This document shows, one piece after another, positions 1 through 8,366 of a DNA stretch of 64,000 nt (its first letter is position 1; each line of letters begins with the position of its first letter). Origin of the DNA: Ruminococcus sp. (GTDB lineage: Bacteria > Bacillota > Clostridia > Lachnospirales > Lachnospiraceae); assembly GCA_013911065.1 (NCBI GenBank), contig JACERV010000013.1:1-64000 (forward strand), given 5' to 3'. A program made the position numbers and the translations under genes. The notes beneath the pieces were generated by a model. That model did no database searches, was not told the DNA's origin, and worked only from the letters and a program-made list of their open reading frames with translations.

Positions 1-88
1 CTCCTTCAAAATAGAGTGAAATGCTCGCTTCCAGTACAACAGGTGCGGTGAAATGTTAGCATTTCCTAGCAATCATTATAAAGATAAA

Positions 89-114
89 TTCGGGGTAAGA
101 AAATCTACCCCGAA
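89..114 (-). terminator. Terminator after the sensor kinase gene
   Basis: A 9-bp perfect inverted repeat (TTCGGGGTA / TACCCCGAA) with an 8-nt loop lies just past the stop codon of the histidine kinase. The following bases on the minus strand are T-rich but not a clean T-run, so termination may be moderate. It would end the two-component operon. Confidence 0.65.
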
Positions 115-123
115 ATTAAACGC

Positions 124-1209
124 TTACAATTTTTCTTTTTGTCTTTTTTTACGTCTTTCATCCTTCTCCTTATTAGGTAGACTAACTTTAAATTTAGTTC
201 CAACATCCTGCCGGCTTTCCACTGAGATTGTACCTCCTGATATTTCCACAATCTCTTTCACAATCGCCAGCCCCATACCAATCCCCCTTTTGTTGGTATT
301 GGCATCGGTCTGATAATATTTGTTAAAAATCATCTTTTGTTGTTCCTTGTTCATTCCAATGCCATTATCCATAACTGTAATCTCAAAAGCTCCGTATACA
401 TCCTCTGAATATATGGTTATAGTCCCCCTCTCCTGCGTGTACTTAATAGCATTCCCTATAAGATTAATCCAAAGCTGCTGTAACAGATCCTTGTTGCCCA
501 TCAATTCCATATCATGTAACTCAATTTCGATATTCTGCTGCTTGTTTCCCCACTGTGGTTCTAATAGAATCACACATTGCCGAACTTGTTCATCCAATGA
601 AAAAGTCGTTTTCTCTATCATTCCATTTTGTTGTGACTGTAATTTAGACAGCAGCATCTGATTATTCGCTAATTCGGAGAGACGCTTTGATTCCTCACTG
701 ATAATCTGCAGATAATTCCTGCGCTCTTCCTCTGTCACTTGATTTTCTAACAGAAGATTCGCAAATCCGTTCACTGATGCCAGTGGCGTTTTAAACTCAT
801 GTGAAAATTCATTCAAAAAGTCTTCTCTCATATTTTCTACACTTTTCAGTTCTTTTACCATTTTGTTAAAATCCTGATAAATCATTTTCAATGGTCCACC
901 CAATTGCTCTTCCAACTGTATTTCGTAATTTCCTTGTGAAACCTTTGTAATGGCTTTTGTCAGACGTTCCATATACGCATAGATTACATGATACATTGCG
1001 AAAGACAAGGTTCCTATTATCAAAGCCATCGGCAAAATCATCCCAACTGCGTCCACTGGTCTATAATTGGGATTGTTGCGAATCACTTGATTTGCAACAA
1101 ACTCTATAAGAGCAAAACAGCAGACAGAGCCTATAGAAATAAAAATACACTGTATTACCATCATGGCACGTAAGCTTATATTTGCTTTGTACTTCCCCTT
1201 ATTCTTCAT
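124..1209 (-). CDS. Membrane sensor histidine kinase
   Basis: Class I sensor kinase of a two-component system, 361 aa. Two hydrophobic segments (about residues 14-36 and 54-78) bracket a very short extracellular stretch, so it probably senses within or at the membrane. A HAMP-like linker (79-125) follows. The dimerisation H-box FSHEFKTPL carries the phospho-accepting His137. The ATP-binding domain shows an N-box around Asn253, the G1 box DNGIGM (281-286) and the G2 box GIGMGLA (309-315). The C-terminus is strongly basic. It is encoded 33 bp downstream of its response regulator on the same strand. The small sensor region resembles intramembrane-sensing kinases of Bacillota, but no transporter is adjacent in the window, so the signal is unknown. 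Confidence 0.93.
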   Translation of the reverse strand: MKNKGKYKANISLRAMMVIQCIFISIGSVCCFALIEFVANQVIRNNPNYRPVDAVGMILPMALIIGTLSFAMYHVIYAYMERLTKAITKVSQGNYEIQLEEQLGGPLKMIYQDFNKMVKELKSVENMREDFLNEFSHEFKTPLASVNGFANLLLENQVTEEERRNYLQIISEESKRLSELANNQMLLSKLQSQQNGMIEKTTFSLDEQVRQCVILLEPQWGNKQQNIEIELHDMELMGNKDLLQQLWINLIGNAIKYTQERGTITIYSEDVYGAFEITVMDNGIGMNKEQQKMIFNKYYQTDANTNKRGIGMGLAIVKEIVEISGGTISVESRQDVGTKFKVSLPNKEKDERRKKRQKEKL

Positions 1210-1242
1210 ACTCTATTCTCCTCTGTTTACTTCTATCCAATC

Positions 1243-1914
1243 CTAATCCTTCAAAACGCATTTGTATCCCAGCCCTTTTACGGTAATAATTTCAAACTCT
1301 GTGAATTCTTCCACTTTCCTGCGCAACCTGCTTATGTGAGTTTTTACAGTTTCTTCCCCACTTTCCGAATCATAGCCCCAGATGTCATCTAGCAACTGCG
1401 CCTTTGTAAAAATCATATTGGGATAAGATAACAATTTGTAAAGCAATTCGAATTCCTTTTTTGGTAGTTCGATCTGTTTATCCGAGTTGTAGATGCTATA
1501 TGAATTTTCATCCAACACTACTTCACCGATTTGTATTTTTCTTTCACTCGTAATCGCTGCGCGCCGAAGCAGAGCATTGATTCTCCAATGAAGTTCCTCA
1601 AAGTTCACTGGCTTTGTCATATAATCATCCGTTCCAATGGTAAATCCGGTTTTTTTATCCTGAAAAGACTGTTTTGCAGTCAATATAAGCACCGGCAAAG
1701 TATAACCTTCTTTCCTTAAAGTCCTTATCAATTGAAACCCATCCATATCCGGCATCATTACATCCGTAACCAGCAAGTCAATTTTCACATCATCTATAAT
1801 TGAAAGCGCACTTACCCCATCTTCTGCCACATAGACATCATAATAAACCTTTAGCCGCTCCTTCATTAATAATTGTAAATTCTTTTCATCTTCCGCAATC
1901 AGTATTCTTGCCAT
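1243..1914 (-). CDS. OmpR-family response regulator
   Basis: Two-domain response regulator of 223 aa. The receiver domain has the acidic pair E8-D9, the phosphoacceptor Asp51 in VTDVMMPD, and the conserved Thr and Lys in LILTAK. A winged-helix DNA-binding domain (about 127-220) contains the typical SGEETVKTHISRLRRK recognition region and a GLGYK wing. It is the first gene of a two-gene operon with the histidine kinase and would be phosphorylated by it. Its target genes cannot be told from the sequence. Vancomycin resistance (VanRS) was considered because related ICEs carry it, but no van structural genes are present. Confidence 0.93.
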   Translation of the reverse strand: MARILIAEDEKNLQLLMKERLKVYYDVYVAEDGVSALSIIDDVKIDLLVTDVMMPDMDGFQLIRTLRKEGYTLPVLILTAKQSFQDKKTGFTIGTDDYMTKPVNFEELHWRINALLRRAAITSERKIQIGEVVLDENSYSIYNSDKQIELPKKEFELLYKLLSYPNMIFTKAQLLDDIWGYDSESGEETVKTHISRLRRKVEEFTEFEIITVKGLGYKCVLKD

Positions 1915-2281
1915 AATTACACTCCTTTTTATCTTAAAAGGTTATAGTTACTGCCCATTTTGATCTCCCAGCTGCAACAGCAACCTTTCTCCGTTTCAGA
2001 CAATCCTATTATAAGCTGAAGACGCCCAAAAGGACTGCAAGATATTTGTTAACTGCATAACTTCTGATACTAATAGGTTTGGGACTTGTGTCAGCTTTAC
2101 TATGTTTAAGAACATATTGACTTTCAAACTGAAAAGTTGGGCTGGCAAGTCCATACCTAAATTAGTACATTTTACTCACTACTATAATCTCAATATAATA
2201 GCATACCGTAAACCTTGTGTAAACTGTTCAACTATCTTCTCTTTATGTGGGATTCAATGATGGACATTGGATTCCTTTTTT
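1915..2281. other. Intergenic region without a recognisable gene
   Basis: AT-rich stretch upstream of the response regulator. It should hold the promoter of the two-component operon, reading left. I see no convincing ORF, RNA gene or long inverted repeat in it. Confidence 0.4.
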
Positions 2282-2548
2282 TCATCTACATATCATATAT
2301 GATTTTTGAGTTGCTGTTTCGGTAACTTCTGCAACATCTTCCTTTTCAATTGCAGCCGTCTTAATTACAAACTGAACAGATTCTACCTTCTTATTCTTCT
2401 CAGATACGAAGGATACTATTTCGGTTTCTTCACCAGATATAGAAGCTATCATCTCATCAATTGAATCCTCCACCTGCGTATCCATATCTAATGTTTCATA
2501 CTTTGAATCCTTTTAGGTTGCTGCACCTAACGCTGTGTTCTCACTCAT
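2282..2548 (-). pseudogene. Small ORF with an in-frame stop, unrecognised
   Basis: An 89-codon frame opens with a good ribosome site (GGAG, 9 nt before ATG at 2548), reads MSENTALGAAT and hits TAA at codon 12. It then continues in the same frame as a sensible acidic sequence (…KKVESVQFVIKTAAIEKED…) to its end. The reading frame and composition on both sides of the stop agree, so this looks like a gene fragment broken by one nonsense change. The downstream ATG gives a 67-aa ORF without a ribosome site. I do not recognise the family. It is probably the degraded end of a larger protein next to the integration site. Confidence 0.4.
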
Positions 2549-2582
2549 ATTTATTTTCTCCAGTCTTTTATTTGTTGACATA

Positions 2583-2629
2583 ACAAAAAAGGACATCTCT
2601 CTAAAATTTTCTTTTAGAAAAATGTCCTT
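2583..2629 (-). terminator. Rho-independent terminator, minus strand
   Basis: Long stem: AAGGACAT (2589-2596) pairs with ATGTCCTT (2622-2629), with an inner TCTAAAA/TTTTAGA stem. The minus-strand strand ends in a run of T. It would stop transcripts coming from the integrase side before they reach the broken small ORF. Confidence 0.7.
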
Positions 2630-3031
2630 CATAATACGAAATATGAATTTGAACTGACACGATTTTAATTTAAAATCGTTTATTTTAACCCTTTAAGACG
2701 GGTTAATTTGCCGTACTCCTGTCGTACCATATAACTTTATAGCTAGCAAACCATTGATTTTACTGTAATTATTTATCTAATGACTTCATCGTCGGGACTT
2801 TTTGTTAGTCACCTTACAGGAAAGTCCATAGAACTCCTTTGAATGTTATCTGAACCCAAAAGGCTGTTTCCGTATACATCCATCAGGATCCATAGAGAAA
2901 AGTTTTCCTGTGGTCAAATGTGTCGTACATTTTATTCTATTTTTATATAATATAATGACGCCACCAGACTACCAAATTCAATATTATTCGTTGTAGGTAT
3001 CTATCCATCAAGCTTCAAGACACATCACTAT
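2630..3031. other. Integrase-proximal non-coding region, possible attachment end
   Basis: About 400 bp between the terminator and the integrase stop codon, with no credible gene. It has two hairpins: ACGATTTTA/TAAAATCGT (2659-2679) and TTAACCC/GGGTTAA (2685-2706). In Tn916-type elements the integrase lies at one end and is transcribed outward, so the element end (att) is expected here. I could not find the matching repeat at another place in the window, so the exact boundary is unknown. Confidence 0.35.
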
Positions 3032-4258
3032 TTATATTATAATCTTTCCCTGGAGATTTGCAACAATCTCCTGTTTCTTTTCCTGTGTTGCTTCTGCATA
3101 AATATCCATCGTTGTCGATATATCAGCATGCCCCATAATACTCTGGATCACTTTTAAGTTCGTTTCATTTTCGCATACTCTTGTACAAAAAGTATGTCTT
3201 AAATGATGCGCTGTAAAATGTGGAATAAGAAGCGGTTCTCTTTCTTCCCTTTCTGCTTTCTTACTTTCTTCTCGGTTATATGCAGATCTAATTCTGTCTA
3301 TGGCATGATTTACCGAAGCAGCTGAATATACCGTACCAAATGCTGTTGCAAAAACAAAATTGGAATATCCGTCAATTTCCTCCGATGTAAATCCTATACA
3401 TTTTTGAAGCTCATACTCCTGCAGGAAGGCATCAAACACCTCATTAATCATCGGTATTGTCCTCTGGCCGGAAATCGTCTTCGGTGTCGAAATACGCTTA
3501 ATGGAAAAACCATTTTCATCTGGCCTATAAATCAATGTGTGGTTTACACTGATAATTCTCTTTTCAAAATCCAGGTCATCCCAGCGCAACCCTAAACATT
3601 CTCCAATGCGCATTCCGGTTCCCAGAAGTACTGTGATAACAGGTACCCATCCTTGATATTCTCTATGGGATTTCATGTAATCCATAAAAGCTTTTTGTTG
3701 TGGAACTGTCAGCGCATGCCTTTTTGTATGTTCCCATATATGACTTTTTTTAATTTCTGCCATCACACCATCCGTCGGATTTAATCTAAGTACCCCATCT
3801 CTTACAGCCATCTGAAATGCCGGATGAAGCTGTGTATGAACATTATCCAATGTTTTGGCTTTCAATTTGTTTTCCAGTATCAAATGATAATAAAATTTCT
3901 TTACATCACTATACTTGATTTTCCCAATAATCTTTTTCCCAAACACTGGTCTCACAAAATGATTATACATATATATATAATTCACTTTTGTAGATGGTTT
4001 TAAATCATATTTCTGTTCTATATAACGATCATACAGCTGGTTCAATGTCATTCTATCTGCTGCGTGCGGGTCTAAACCATCTTCCTTATCACGGATAATT
4101 TTTCTTTCTTTTGTTCGTAAATCCACTAATGTTTTTGCATAGACAGTTCGTCTGTTTCCTTGTAAATCCATATATGAATAAGAATAACGACCGTCTTTTC
4201 TCTGACATTCACCGGTTCTTAACACATACCCCCGGCTGTCTTTTCTGGAATTTGCCAT
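3032..4258 (-). CDS. Tn916-type tyrosine integrase
   Basis: Site-specific recombinase of 408 aa that integrates and excises the element. The N-terminal part (about 1-60) resembles the arm-binding AP2-like domain of Tn916 Int, followed by a core-binding SAM-like domain (70-165). The catalytic domain shows Arg217 in GTGMRIGE, the H-x-x-R pair His351/Arg354 in HHLRH, His377 in IMGHADISTT and the nucleophile Tyr387 in MDIYAEA, so all key residues are present. Length is typical for the family. The gene reads outward toward the presumed element end, with three small DNA-binding genes upstream on the same strand, the usual int-xis arrangement. Confidence 0.93.
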   Translation of the reverse strand: MANSRKDSRGYVLRTGECQRKDGRYSYSYMDLQGNRRTVYAKTLVDLRTKERKIIRDKEDGLDPHAADRMTLNQLYDRYIEQKYDLKPSTKVNYIYMYNHFVRPVFGKKIIGKIKYSDVKKFYYHLILENKLKAKTLDNVHTQLHPAFQMAVRDGVLRLNPTDGVMAEIKKSHIWEHTKRHALTVPQQKAFMDYMKSHREYQGWVPVITVLLGTGMRIGECLGLRWDDLDFEKRIISVNHTLIYRPDENGFSIKRISTPKTISGQRTIPMINEVFDAFLQEYELQKCIGFTSEEIDGYSNFVFATAFGTVYSAASVNHAIDRIRSAYNREESKKAEREEREPLLIPHFTAHHLRHTFCTRVCENETNLKVIQSIMGHADISTTMDIYAEATQEKKQEIVANLQGKIII

Positions 4259-4288
4259 TCTTTCACCTCACTTAATGTGAGGAGCACA

Positions 4289-4465
4289 TTATTGGTGTTC
4301 ATCTTGTCTATACAACAATTCAAGACCTCTTTTTAGCACTTGGACTTTTGTAAGATCATGTTTTTCTGCATAAGCTTCCAATGATATCCTTTCTTGATTA
4401 GAAAACCGAACCGTCACCCGGTAATCTTTTGGATTATCTGATTTGGGTCGCCCCATTTTTGCCAT
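4289..4465 (-). CDS. Small ribbon-helix-helix-like DNA-binding protein
   Basis: Protein of 58 aa beginning MAKMGRPKSDNPKDYR. A GRPK basic tip is followed by a beta-strand (RVTVRF) and two helices, the layout of a MetJ/Arc ribbon-helix-helix protein. The start chosen has GGGGG about 8 nt upstream. A start 48 nt earlier is open but lacks such a site. It lies between the integrase and the DUF6462 gene, the usual place for an accessory regulator or recombination directionality helper of these elements. Its role is inferred only from context. Confidence 0.7.
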   Translation of the reverse strand: MAKMGRPKSDNPKDYRVTVRFSNQERISLEAYAEKHDLTKVQVLKRGLELLYRQDEHQ

Positions 4466-4552
4466 GCTATAATCCCCCTTACTTACATATCCATTATACT
4501 TTTTGTCTGCCAATAAGTCAATTAATTTTGCTCCTCAATATTCTAAAAAAAC

Positions 4553-4777
4553 TTATAACTCATCTCTAAAATTTTCCAGATATTCATCGATCAGTTCAGT
4601 ATTAATCAATACCACTCTTTTCACATGATAGACCGCTTTAGCATCTTTTGCTAATTCCTGAAATGTATGAAGTCCCATCGAATATAATTTAGCGCCTTCT
4701 TCATATCTAACAAATTTTTTTCTCCCTGTCTGAACTAACTTTTCTAATTCCGGGATTTCTTTTCTAGCTTTAGGCAT
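4553..4777 (-). CDS. DUF6462-like small helix-turn-helix protein
   Basis: A 74-aa protein starting MPKARKEIPEL, chosen because AAGGAG lies 9 nt upstream. A start 21 nt further out is open but worse placed. The sequence VRYEEGAKLYSMGLHTFQELAKDAKAVYHVKR reads as an excisionase-like helix-turn-helix in which a prepared substrate helix is followed by a basic strand. The resemblance is to DUF6462 proteins that accompany integrases in Lachnospiraceae elements. Together with the next gene it probably serves as excisionase or control protein for the integrase. Confidence 0.7.
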   Translation of the reverse strand: MPKARKEIPELEKLVQTGRKKFVRYEEGAKLYSMGLHTFQELAKDAKAVYHVKRVVLINTELIDEYLENFRDEL

Positions 4778-4836
4778 ACGTTGTTTCTCCTTTTTCATTT
4801 TTTCTATATTACAAAAAATAATATTTACCTGTCTTA

Positions 4837-5007
4837 CTACAAATTTTTATCAAGCCAGTCGTCAAAACTTTTTTTCGATATACGATATTTCCCACCCGGT
4901 CGTATCCAACGAAACTCATTTTTTTTAGGCAAGTTATAAACAGTTGGTCTACTGATTCCTAAAATTTCCTGCAGCTCCTTTACGGTATAACATCTCTTTT
5001 CATCCAT
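4837..5007 (-). CDS. Excisionase-family helix-turn-helix protein
   Basis: A 56-aa MerR/AlpA-type protein. MDEKRCYTVKELQEILGIS is a canonical first helix plus turn, followed by a recognition helix (RPTVYNL) and the RYRISKKSFDDWL ending typical of the excisionase (excise) DNA-binding family. GGAGG lies 8 nt before the chosen ATG. An ATG 15 nt upstream would be too close to that site. It is the first gene of the xis-DUF6462-RHH-int run and probably bends DNA at the element ends to favour excision. Confidence 0.8.
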   Translation of the reverse strand: MDEKRCYTVKELQEILGISRPTVYNLPKKNEFRWIRPGGKYRISKKSFDDWLDKNL

Positions 5008-5097
5008 ATCCATTTCCTCCATTCTCGTATTTAAAGGAGAAATATTTCTTCCTCTAAATATCCAACTGCTCAGAGGCTCTTATACAACATATTTTTG

Positions 5098-5164
5098 TAA
5101 AAAAGTGTAAAATTAAGAGAAACCTTAACGTGCACATTTATACATCCTAAGGTTTCTCTTAATT
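5098..5164 (-). terminator. Strong terminator between tRNA-binding gene and xis
   Basis: A perfect 17-bp inverted repeat (5111-5127 with 5148-5164; arms read AATTAAGAGAAACCTTA and its complement) with a 20-nt loop. A T-rich tail follows on the minus strand. It isolates the integrase/excisionase block from the gene upstream. Confidence 0.85.
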
Positions 5165-5206
5165 GTATTTCTTATATGGATTTTATAAATTCTTTTCAAA
5201 TATCTT

Positions 5207-5656
5207 TTAGTATAATTTTGCTCCAGCAGGAATTGAATCATCTAACATAACCAAATTAAGACATTCTTTCCCATCTATGCTATAGATAGCTGATAATAAC
5301 ATTCCGCAGGAATCAATACCCATCATCTTTCTCGGCGGCAGATTTACAATAGCAAGAAGAGTTTTTCCTACAAGCTCCTCGGGTTCATAATATGCATGGA
5401 CTCCGGATAGGATGATTCTATCTGTTCCGGATCCATCATCCAGAACAAATTGTAAAAGTTTCTTACTTTTTTTTACTGCGGTACACTCTTTCACTTTTAC
5501 CACTCGAAAATCTGACTTGCTGAAAGTATCAAAATCAACATGCTCTTCACTCAAAGGTTCAATTTCTATGTTACTTTCCACAGCTTTCTCCGTTTCTATT
5601 GTTTCTTCATTTTGTTCTAAAATGAGTTTTTCATCGTTTGTATTTTCATTGCTCAT
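5207..5656 (-). CDS. Orphan tRNA-binding (EMAP/MetRS-beta type) domain protein
   Basis: A 149-aa protein. An acidic, low-complexity N-terminal tail (1-40, rich in Glu/Asn) precedes an OB-fold tRNA-binding domain: DFRVVKVKECTAVKKSKKLLQFVLDDG, then RIILSGVHAYYEPEELVGKTLLAIVNLPPRKMMGI, then the closing hydrophobic strands. This domain occurs at the C-terminus of methionyl-tRNA synthetase, in CsaA and in Trbp111, where it binds tRNA non-specifically. Here it stands alone on a mobilizable module, reads away from the Mob genes and is closed by a strong terminator. Its purpose there is unknown. A role as a structured-RNA or tRNA chaperone is plausible. Confidence 0.8.
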   Translation of the reverse strand: MSNENTNDEKLILEQNEETIETEKAVESNIEIEPLSEEHVDFDTFSKSDFRVVKVKECTAVKKSKKLLQFVLDDGSGTDRIILSGVHAYYEPEELVGKTLLAIVNLPPRKMMGIDSCGMLLSAIYSIDGKECLNLVMLDDSIPAGAKLY

Positions 5657-5786
5657 CTTTGTTACCTCCTCAAATATGAAAATATAGCTAATATATTATA
5701 TCATAATTATTTTATCTTTTTATTTTTTTATGTTGTATAAGGCACTTTGGCTTCCTATATATATGAGAGGGTTTGAATCTCAAGGG

Positions 5787-5988
5787 CAAGATCCACCCAG
5801 GTAATACCGAAATCCATTTTATGGATTTGCCATTACTCCCGGGTCGCGATCTTGATGGGGATTTCGATTTCCCCATACCCTCGATTTCGACATCATCGAT
5901 GTCATTTTGGCTTCCACTAAAGTGGTCGCATCACGAAACAGCATCAGAGGGGACAACTGATCTGTTTTCGTGGTTCCACTTCGTGGAA
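5787..5988. other. Candidate origin of transfer (hairpin cluster)
   Basis: About 200 bp immediately upstream of mobC, with an unusual density of inverted repeats: CAAGATC/GATCTTG (5787-5793 with 5848-5854) enclosing AAATCCAT/ATGGATTT (5810-5828); GGGGA/TCCCC (5857-5874); GACATC/GATGTC (5889-5903); CCACT/AGTGG (5914-5925); TTCCAC/GTGGAA (5974-5988). Its position next to a relaxosome gene and a relaxase fits an oriT, whose nick site normally lies beside such a hairpin. The nick site itself cannot be identified by eye. Confidence 0.6.
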
Positions 5989-6017
5989 AAAATATGTTTT
6001 GAAAGGAAGGGAGGCGC

Positions 6018-6395
6018 ATGGCCCGAAAGAAAAAAGCAGAAAAATATCGTTATAAAAACATGGTCAGTATGAAGGTAACGGATATGGAACTTGAAATCCT
6101 AAACCAGCATGCAGCCACAGCCGGCTTATCCAGGTCCGCTTACCTTAGAGAATTATTTTTATCCAATGAAATCCATGTTCACTACGAAATTGTTGCTGAT
6201 ATGAAAATCCTGCGGGATATCTTAAAGGAATATGGAAAGATCGGATCGAACCTGAATCAGATTGCCCGGTACTTTAACACAGGGGGCGAAAGATCCCTGG
6301 CTATGGAGGAAGAGATCCGGCATTGCATTGCTGATTTGTTCGATCTTAGAAAAGAAGTATTAAAACTGGCAGGTGAAACAGATGGCAATTCTTAA
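6018..6395 (+). CDS. MobC-like relaxosome accessory protein
   Basis: A 125-aa protein of the plasmid mobilisation MobC type. A basic N-terminus (MARKKKAEKYRYKN) leads into a ribbon-helix-helix-like part (VSMKVTDMELEILNQHA… LSRSAYLRELFL), then the family-typical segment LKEYGKIGSNLNQIARYFNTGG and an amphipathic C-terminal helix. It would bind the hairpins upstream, open the DNA and guide the relaxase. GGAAGGGAGG lies just before the ATG. Its 3' end overlaps the start of the relaxase gene, so the two are translationally coupled. Confidence 0.88.
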   Translation: MARKKKAEKYRYKNMVSMKVTDMELEILNQHAATAGLSRSAYLRELFLSNEIHVHYEIVADMKILRDILKEYGKIGSNLNQIARYFNTGGERSLAMEEEIRHCIADLFDLRKEVLKLAGETDGNS

Positions 6396-8043
6396 ACACG
6401 TAAAAAGTAAAAATGCCAACTATAGCTCCGTCATAGACTATCTGCTTTATCAACACAACGAAAAAAACAGTAAACCTATCCTGGACGAATATGGTCGCAA
6501 ACTTCTTAGAGAAGATTTTTACATGGATGGAATAAACTGCTCGCCTCTGTCTTTTGATAAGGAGTGCCGCAGAACGAATACAAAATTTCATAAAAACAAT
6601 AAGAAGAGTGACATAAAAAATCACCATTACATCATCAGTTTTGATCCGGATGATGTGAAGGAAAATAATCTTACAGGGGAAAAAGCACAACAGCTTTGTC
6701 TGGAATATGCTAAAAAAAACTTTCCCGGCTATCAGGCATTGGTTGTAACGCATGCAGATGGCGACAATCATTCCGGAAATATTCATACTCACATCGTGAT
6801 CAACAGTGTCCGGAAATATTCTGTCGAAAAGCAGCCTTATATGGATAAACCCCATGAAGAAATGGCTGGATATAAGCATCGCTCTACCAAACGATTTCTC
6901 ACGCATCTGAAAAAAGAGGTAATGGAAATGTGTCAGCGGGAAGGTCTTCATCAAATTGATCTGCTCGCCCCGGCAAAGGAAAAAACAAGCGAAAAAGAAT
7001 ATCGGGCAAAAACACGGGGACAGAAAAGACTGGAACAGGTAAACCAGAAGATCCTGGATGCCGGCATGAAACCGACAGCAAGCACTTTTCAGACGCAGAA
7101 GGATTTTATCAGAAATGCGATTTCTGAAATCAGCAAAACAGCCAGAACATTCGATCAGTTTCAGTCGCTCCTTTTGGATCGATATAATATTTCCGTGACC
7201 AGTGAGAGAGGCCGCTATCGTTACCTTCATCCTGACCGTGACAGGAGGATTACGGATAAAGCACTTGGCAGCCATTATGGAAAAGACTATCTGGAACAGA
7301 AATTTCTTCAAAACCAGGGTTTGGCTGTTTCGAGAAAAGAAAATCAAAAGGATGCATCTGCAACTATTGATTATCGAAAAGATCCGATTGCTATTTTCCG
7401 ATACAGATCCAGCCTTCGTCTGGTAGTAAACCTGCAGGATAATGTTAAAGCCATGCAAAATGAAGCGTATGCACAAAAGGTAAAAATATCAAATCTTCAG
7501 CAAATGGCCGAAACATTGGTTTATGTTCAGGAGCATGGATATGGTCACAGAGAAGAAGTGGTTGCAGCACTGGAACGATCCAAAAAGGATCTGGAAACAT
7601 CCGTGTCGCAGACTGAAGTGTTTTCTTCTCAGATGAAGACTTTAAATTCACAGATTCACTATACCGGCCAATATTATGCCTCAAAAAATACTTATCGGGA
7701 TTACTTAAAAACAATCAATAAAAAGAAGTTCCGGCAGACTCATGAGACCAAAATTCAACAGTATCTTGAAGCAAGGGACTGGCTGAAAGAATTCTATCGG
7801 GATGGGAAAATATTATCACTGAAATCATTACAGGAAGCAAAAGAAAGTTTGAAGACAGAGACAAGATCTCTAAAAGAAAAAATTCAGCAGGAAAGAACAT
7901 CTGTCAGAGAACTGGAAACAGTCCTACATAACATTGACGCCATTCTGAACCGAGAAGAAATGTTTATACATCAGCATCCAGAGAAAAGTCAGGAACATAC
8001 AAACAACAATTACACCCAAAAACAGAAGGAGGAAACATTATGA
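6382..8043 (+). CDS. Relaxase / mobilization nuclease
   Basis: Protein of 553 aa that nicks one strand at oriT and pilots it during conjugation. The N-terminal nuclease domain carries an N-terminal tyrosine cluster (NYSSVIDYLLYQ, about 13-24) and the metal-binding histidine motif H-A-D-G-D-N-H-S-G-N-I-H-T-H (His124, His130, His135, His137). The C-terminal half is strongly helical and charged (about 340-530), likely coiled coil. I chose MAILKH as start; an in-frame ATG three codons earlier is open. It is coupled to mobC upstream and, by ATGA, to the next small gene. No coupling protein or mating-pore gene is adjacent, so this segment alone would be mobilizable rather than self-transmissible. 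Confidence 0.9.
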   Translation: MAILKHVKSKNANYSSVIDYLLYQHNEKNSKPILDEYGRKLLREDFYMDGINCSPLSFDKECRRTNTKFHKNNKKSDIKNHHYIISFDPDDVKENNLTGEKAQQLCLEYAKKNFPGYQALVVTHADGDNHSGNIHTHIVINSVRKYSVEKQPYMDKPHEEMAGYKHRSTKRFLTHLKKEVMEMCQREGLHQIDLLAPAKEKTSEKEYRAKTRGQKRLEQVNQKILDAGMKPTASTFQTQKDFIRNAISEISKTARTFDQFQSLLLDRYNISVTSERGRYRYLHPDRDRRITDKALGSHYGKDYLEQKFLQNQGLAVSRKENQKDASATIDYRKDPIAIFRYRSSLRLVVNLQDNVKAMQNEAYAQKVKISNLQQMAETLVYVQEHGYGHREEVVAALERSKKDLETSVSQTEVFSSQMKTLNSQIHYTGQYYASKNTYRDYLKTINKKKFRQTHETKIQQYLEARDWLKEFYRDGKILSLKSLQEAKESLKTETRSLKEKIQQERTSVRELETVLHNIDAILNREEMFIHQHPEKSQEHTNNNYTQKQKEETL

Positions 8044-8366
8044 CAGATTCAGAATTCAGGCTGATCTTTGATGATCAGGTCGTGAAATGTTCAAAAACAT
8101 TATGCAATAAAAGAAAAGAATATACAGGGGACCATCAGGATCGGCTCGTTGCTTTTAAAGTGGCAGCATCCTTACAGGGATGTACTCCTCAAAGACCGCT
8201 TGTCGGCATGATGGCCAAGCATATCGTATCCTTATACGACATGTGTTACGCAAAGCCCGGCATGTTTAAAAAAGAATTATGGGAAGAGAAGATTACTGAC
8301 AGTTTGAACTATCTCTTCTTATTAGCCGCAATCATAAAGGAGGAAGCCGCCTATGAATCAAATTGA
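8040..8366 (+). CDS. MazG/Nmad-like small nucleotide-associated protein
   Basis: A 108-aa protein: …EYTGDHQDRLVAFKVAAS… then MMAKHIVSLYDM… and a C-terminal EEKITDSLNYLFLLAAI. The pattern DRL-x-x-F, KH-x-x-S and D-x-x-N-Y-x-x-L-L matches the phage-associated DUF1599/DUF6378 group (nucleotide modification associated domain 1) as I remember it, an all-helical MazG-like fold. It overlaps the relaxase stop codon (ATGA) and the next gene by 14 bp, so it forms one translational unit with ThyX and dUTPase. A role in handling a non-canonical or surplus dNTP is inferred from this company; no activity is proven. Confidence 0.6.
   Translation: MTDSEFRLIFDDQVVKCSKTLCNKRKEYTGDHQDRLVAFKVAASLQGCTPQRPLVGMMAKHIVSLYDMCYAKPGMFKKELWEEKITDSLNYLFLLAAIIKEEAAYESN

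Noticed and set aside
124-1914. A VanRS vancomycin-resistance regulatory pair
   Set aside because: No van ligase, dehydrogenase or dipeptidase genes are nearby and the kinase's sensor part is too short and generic to claim it.
5773-6072. A 99-aa gene overlapping mobC
   Set aside because: The frame covers the palindromic oriT candidate; its composition follows the hairpins and mobC has the better ribosome site.
6346-7476. A 376-codon minus-strand gene
   Set aside because: It is the antisense of the relaxase gene, has no family resemblance and has an unnatural composition (very rich in Phe, Ile and Cys).
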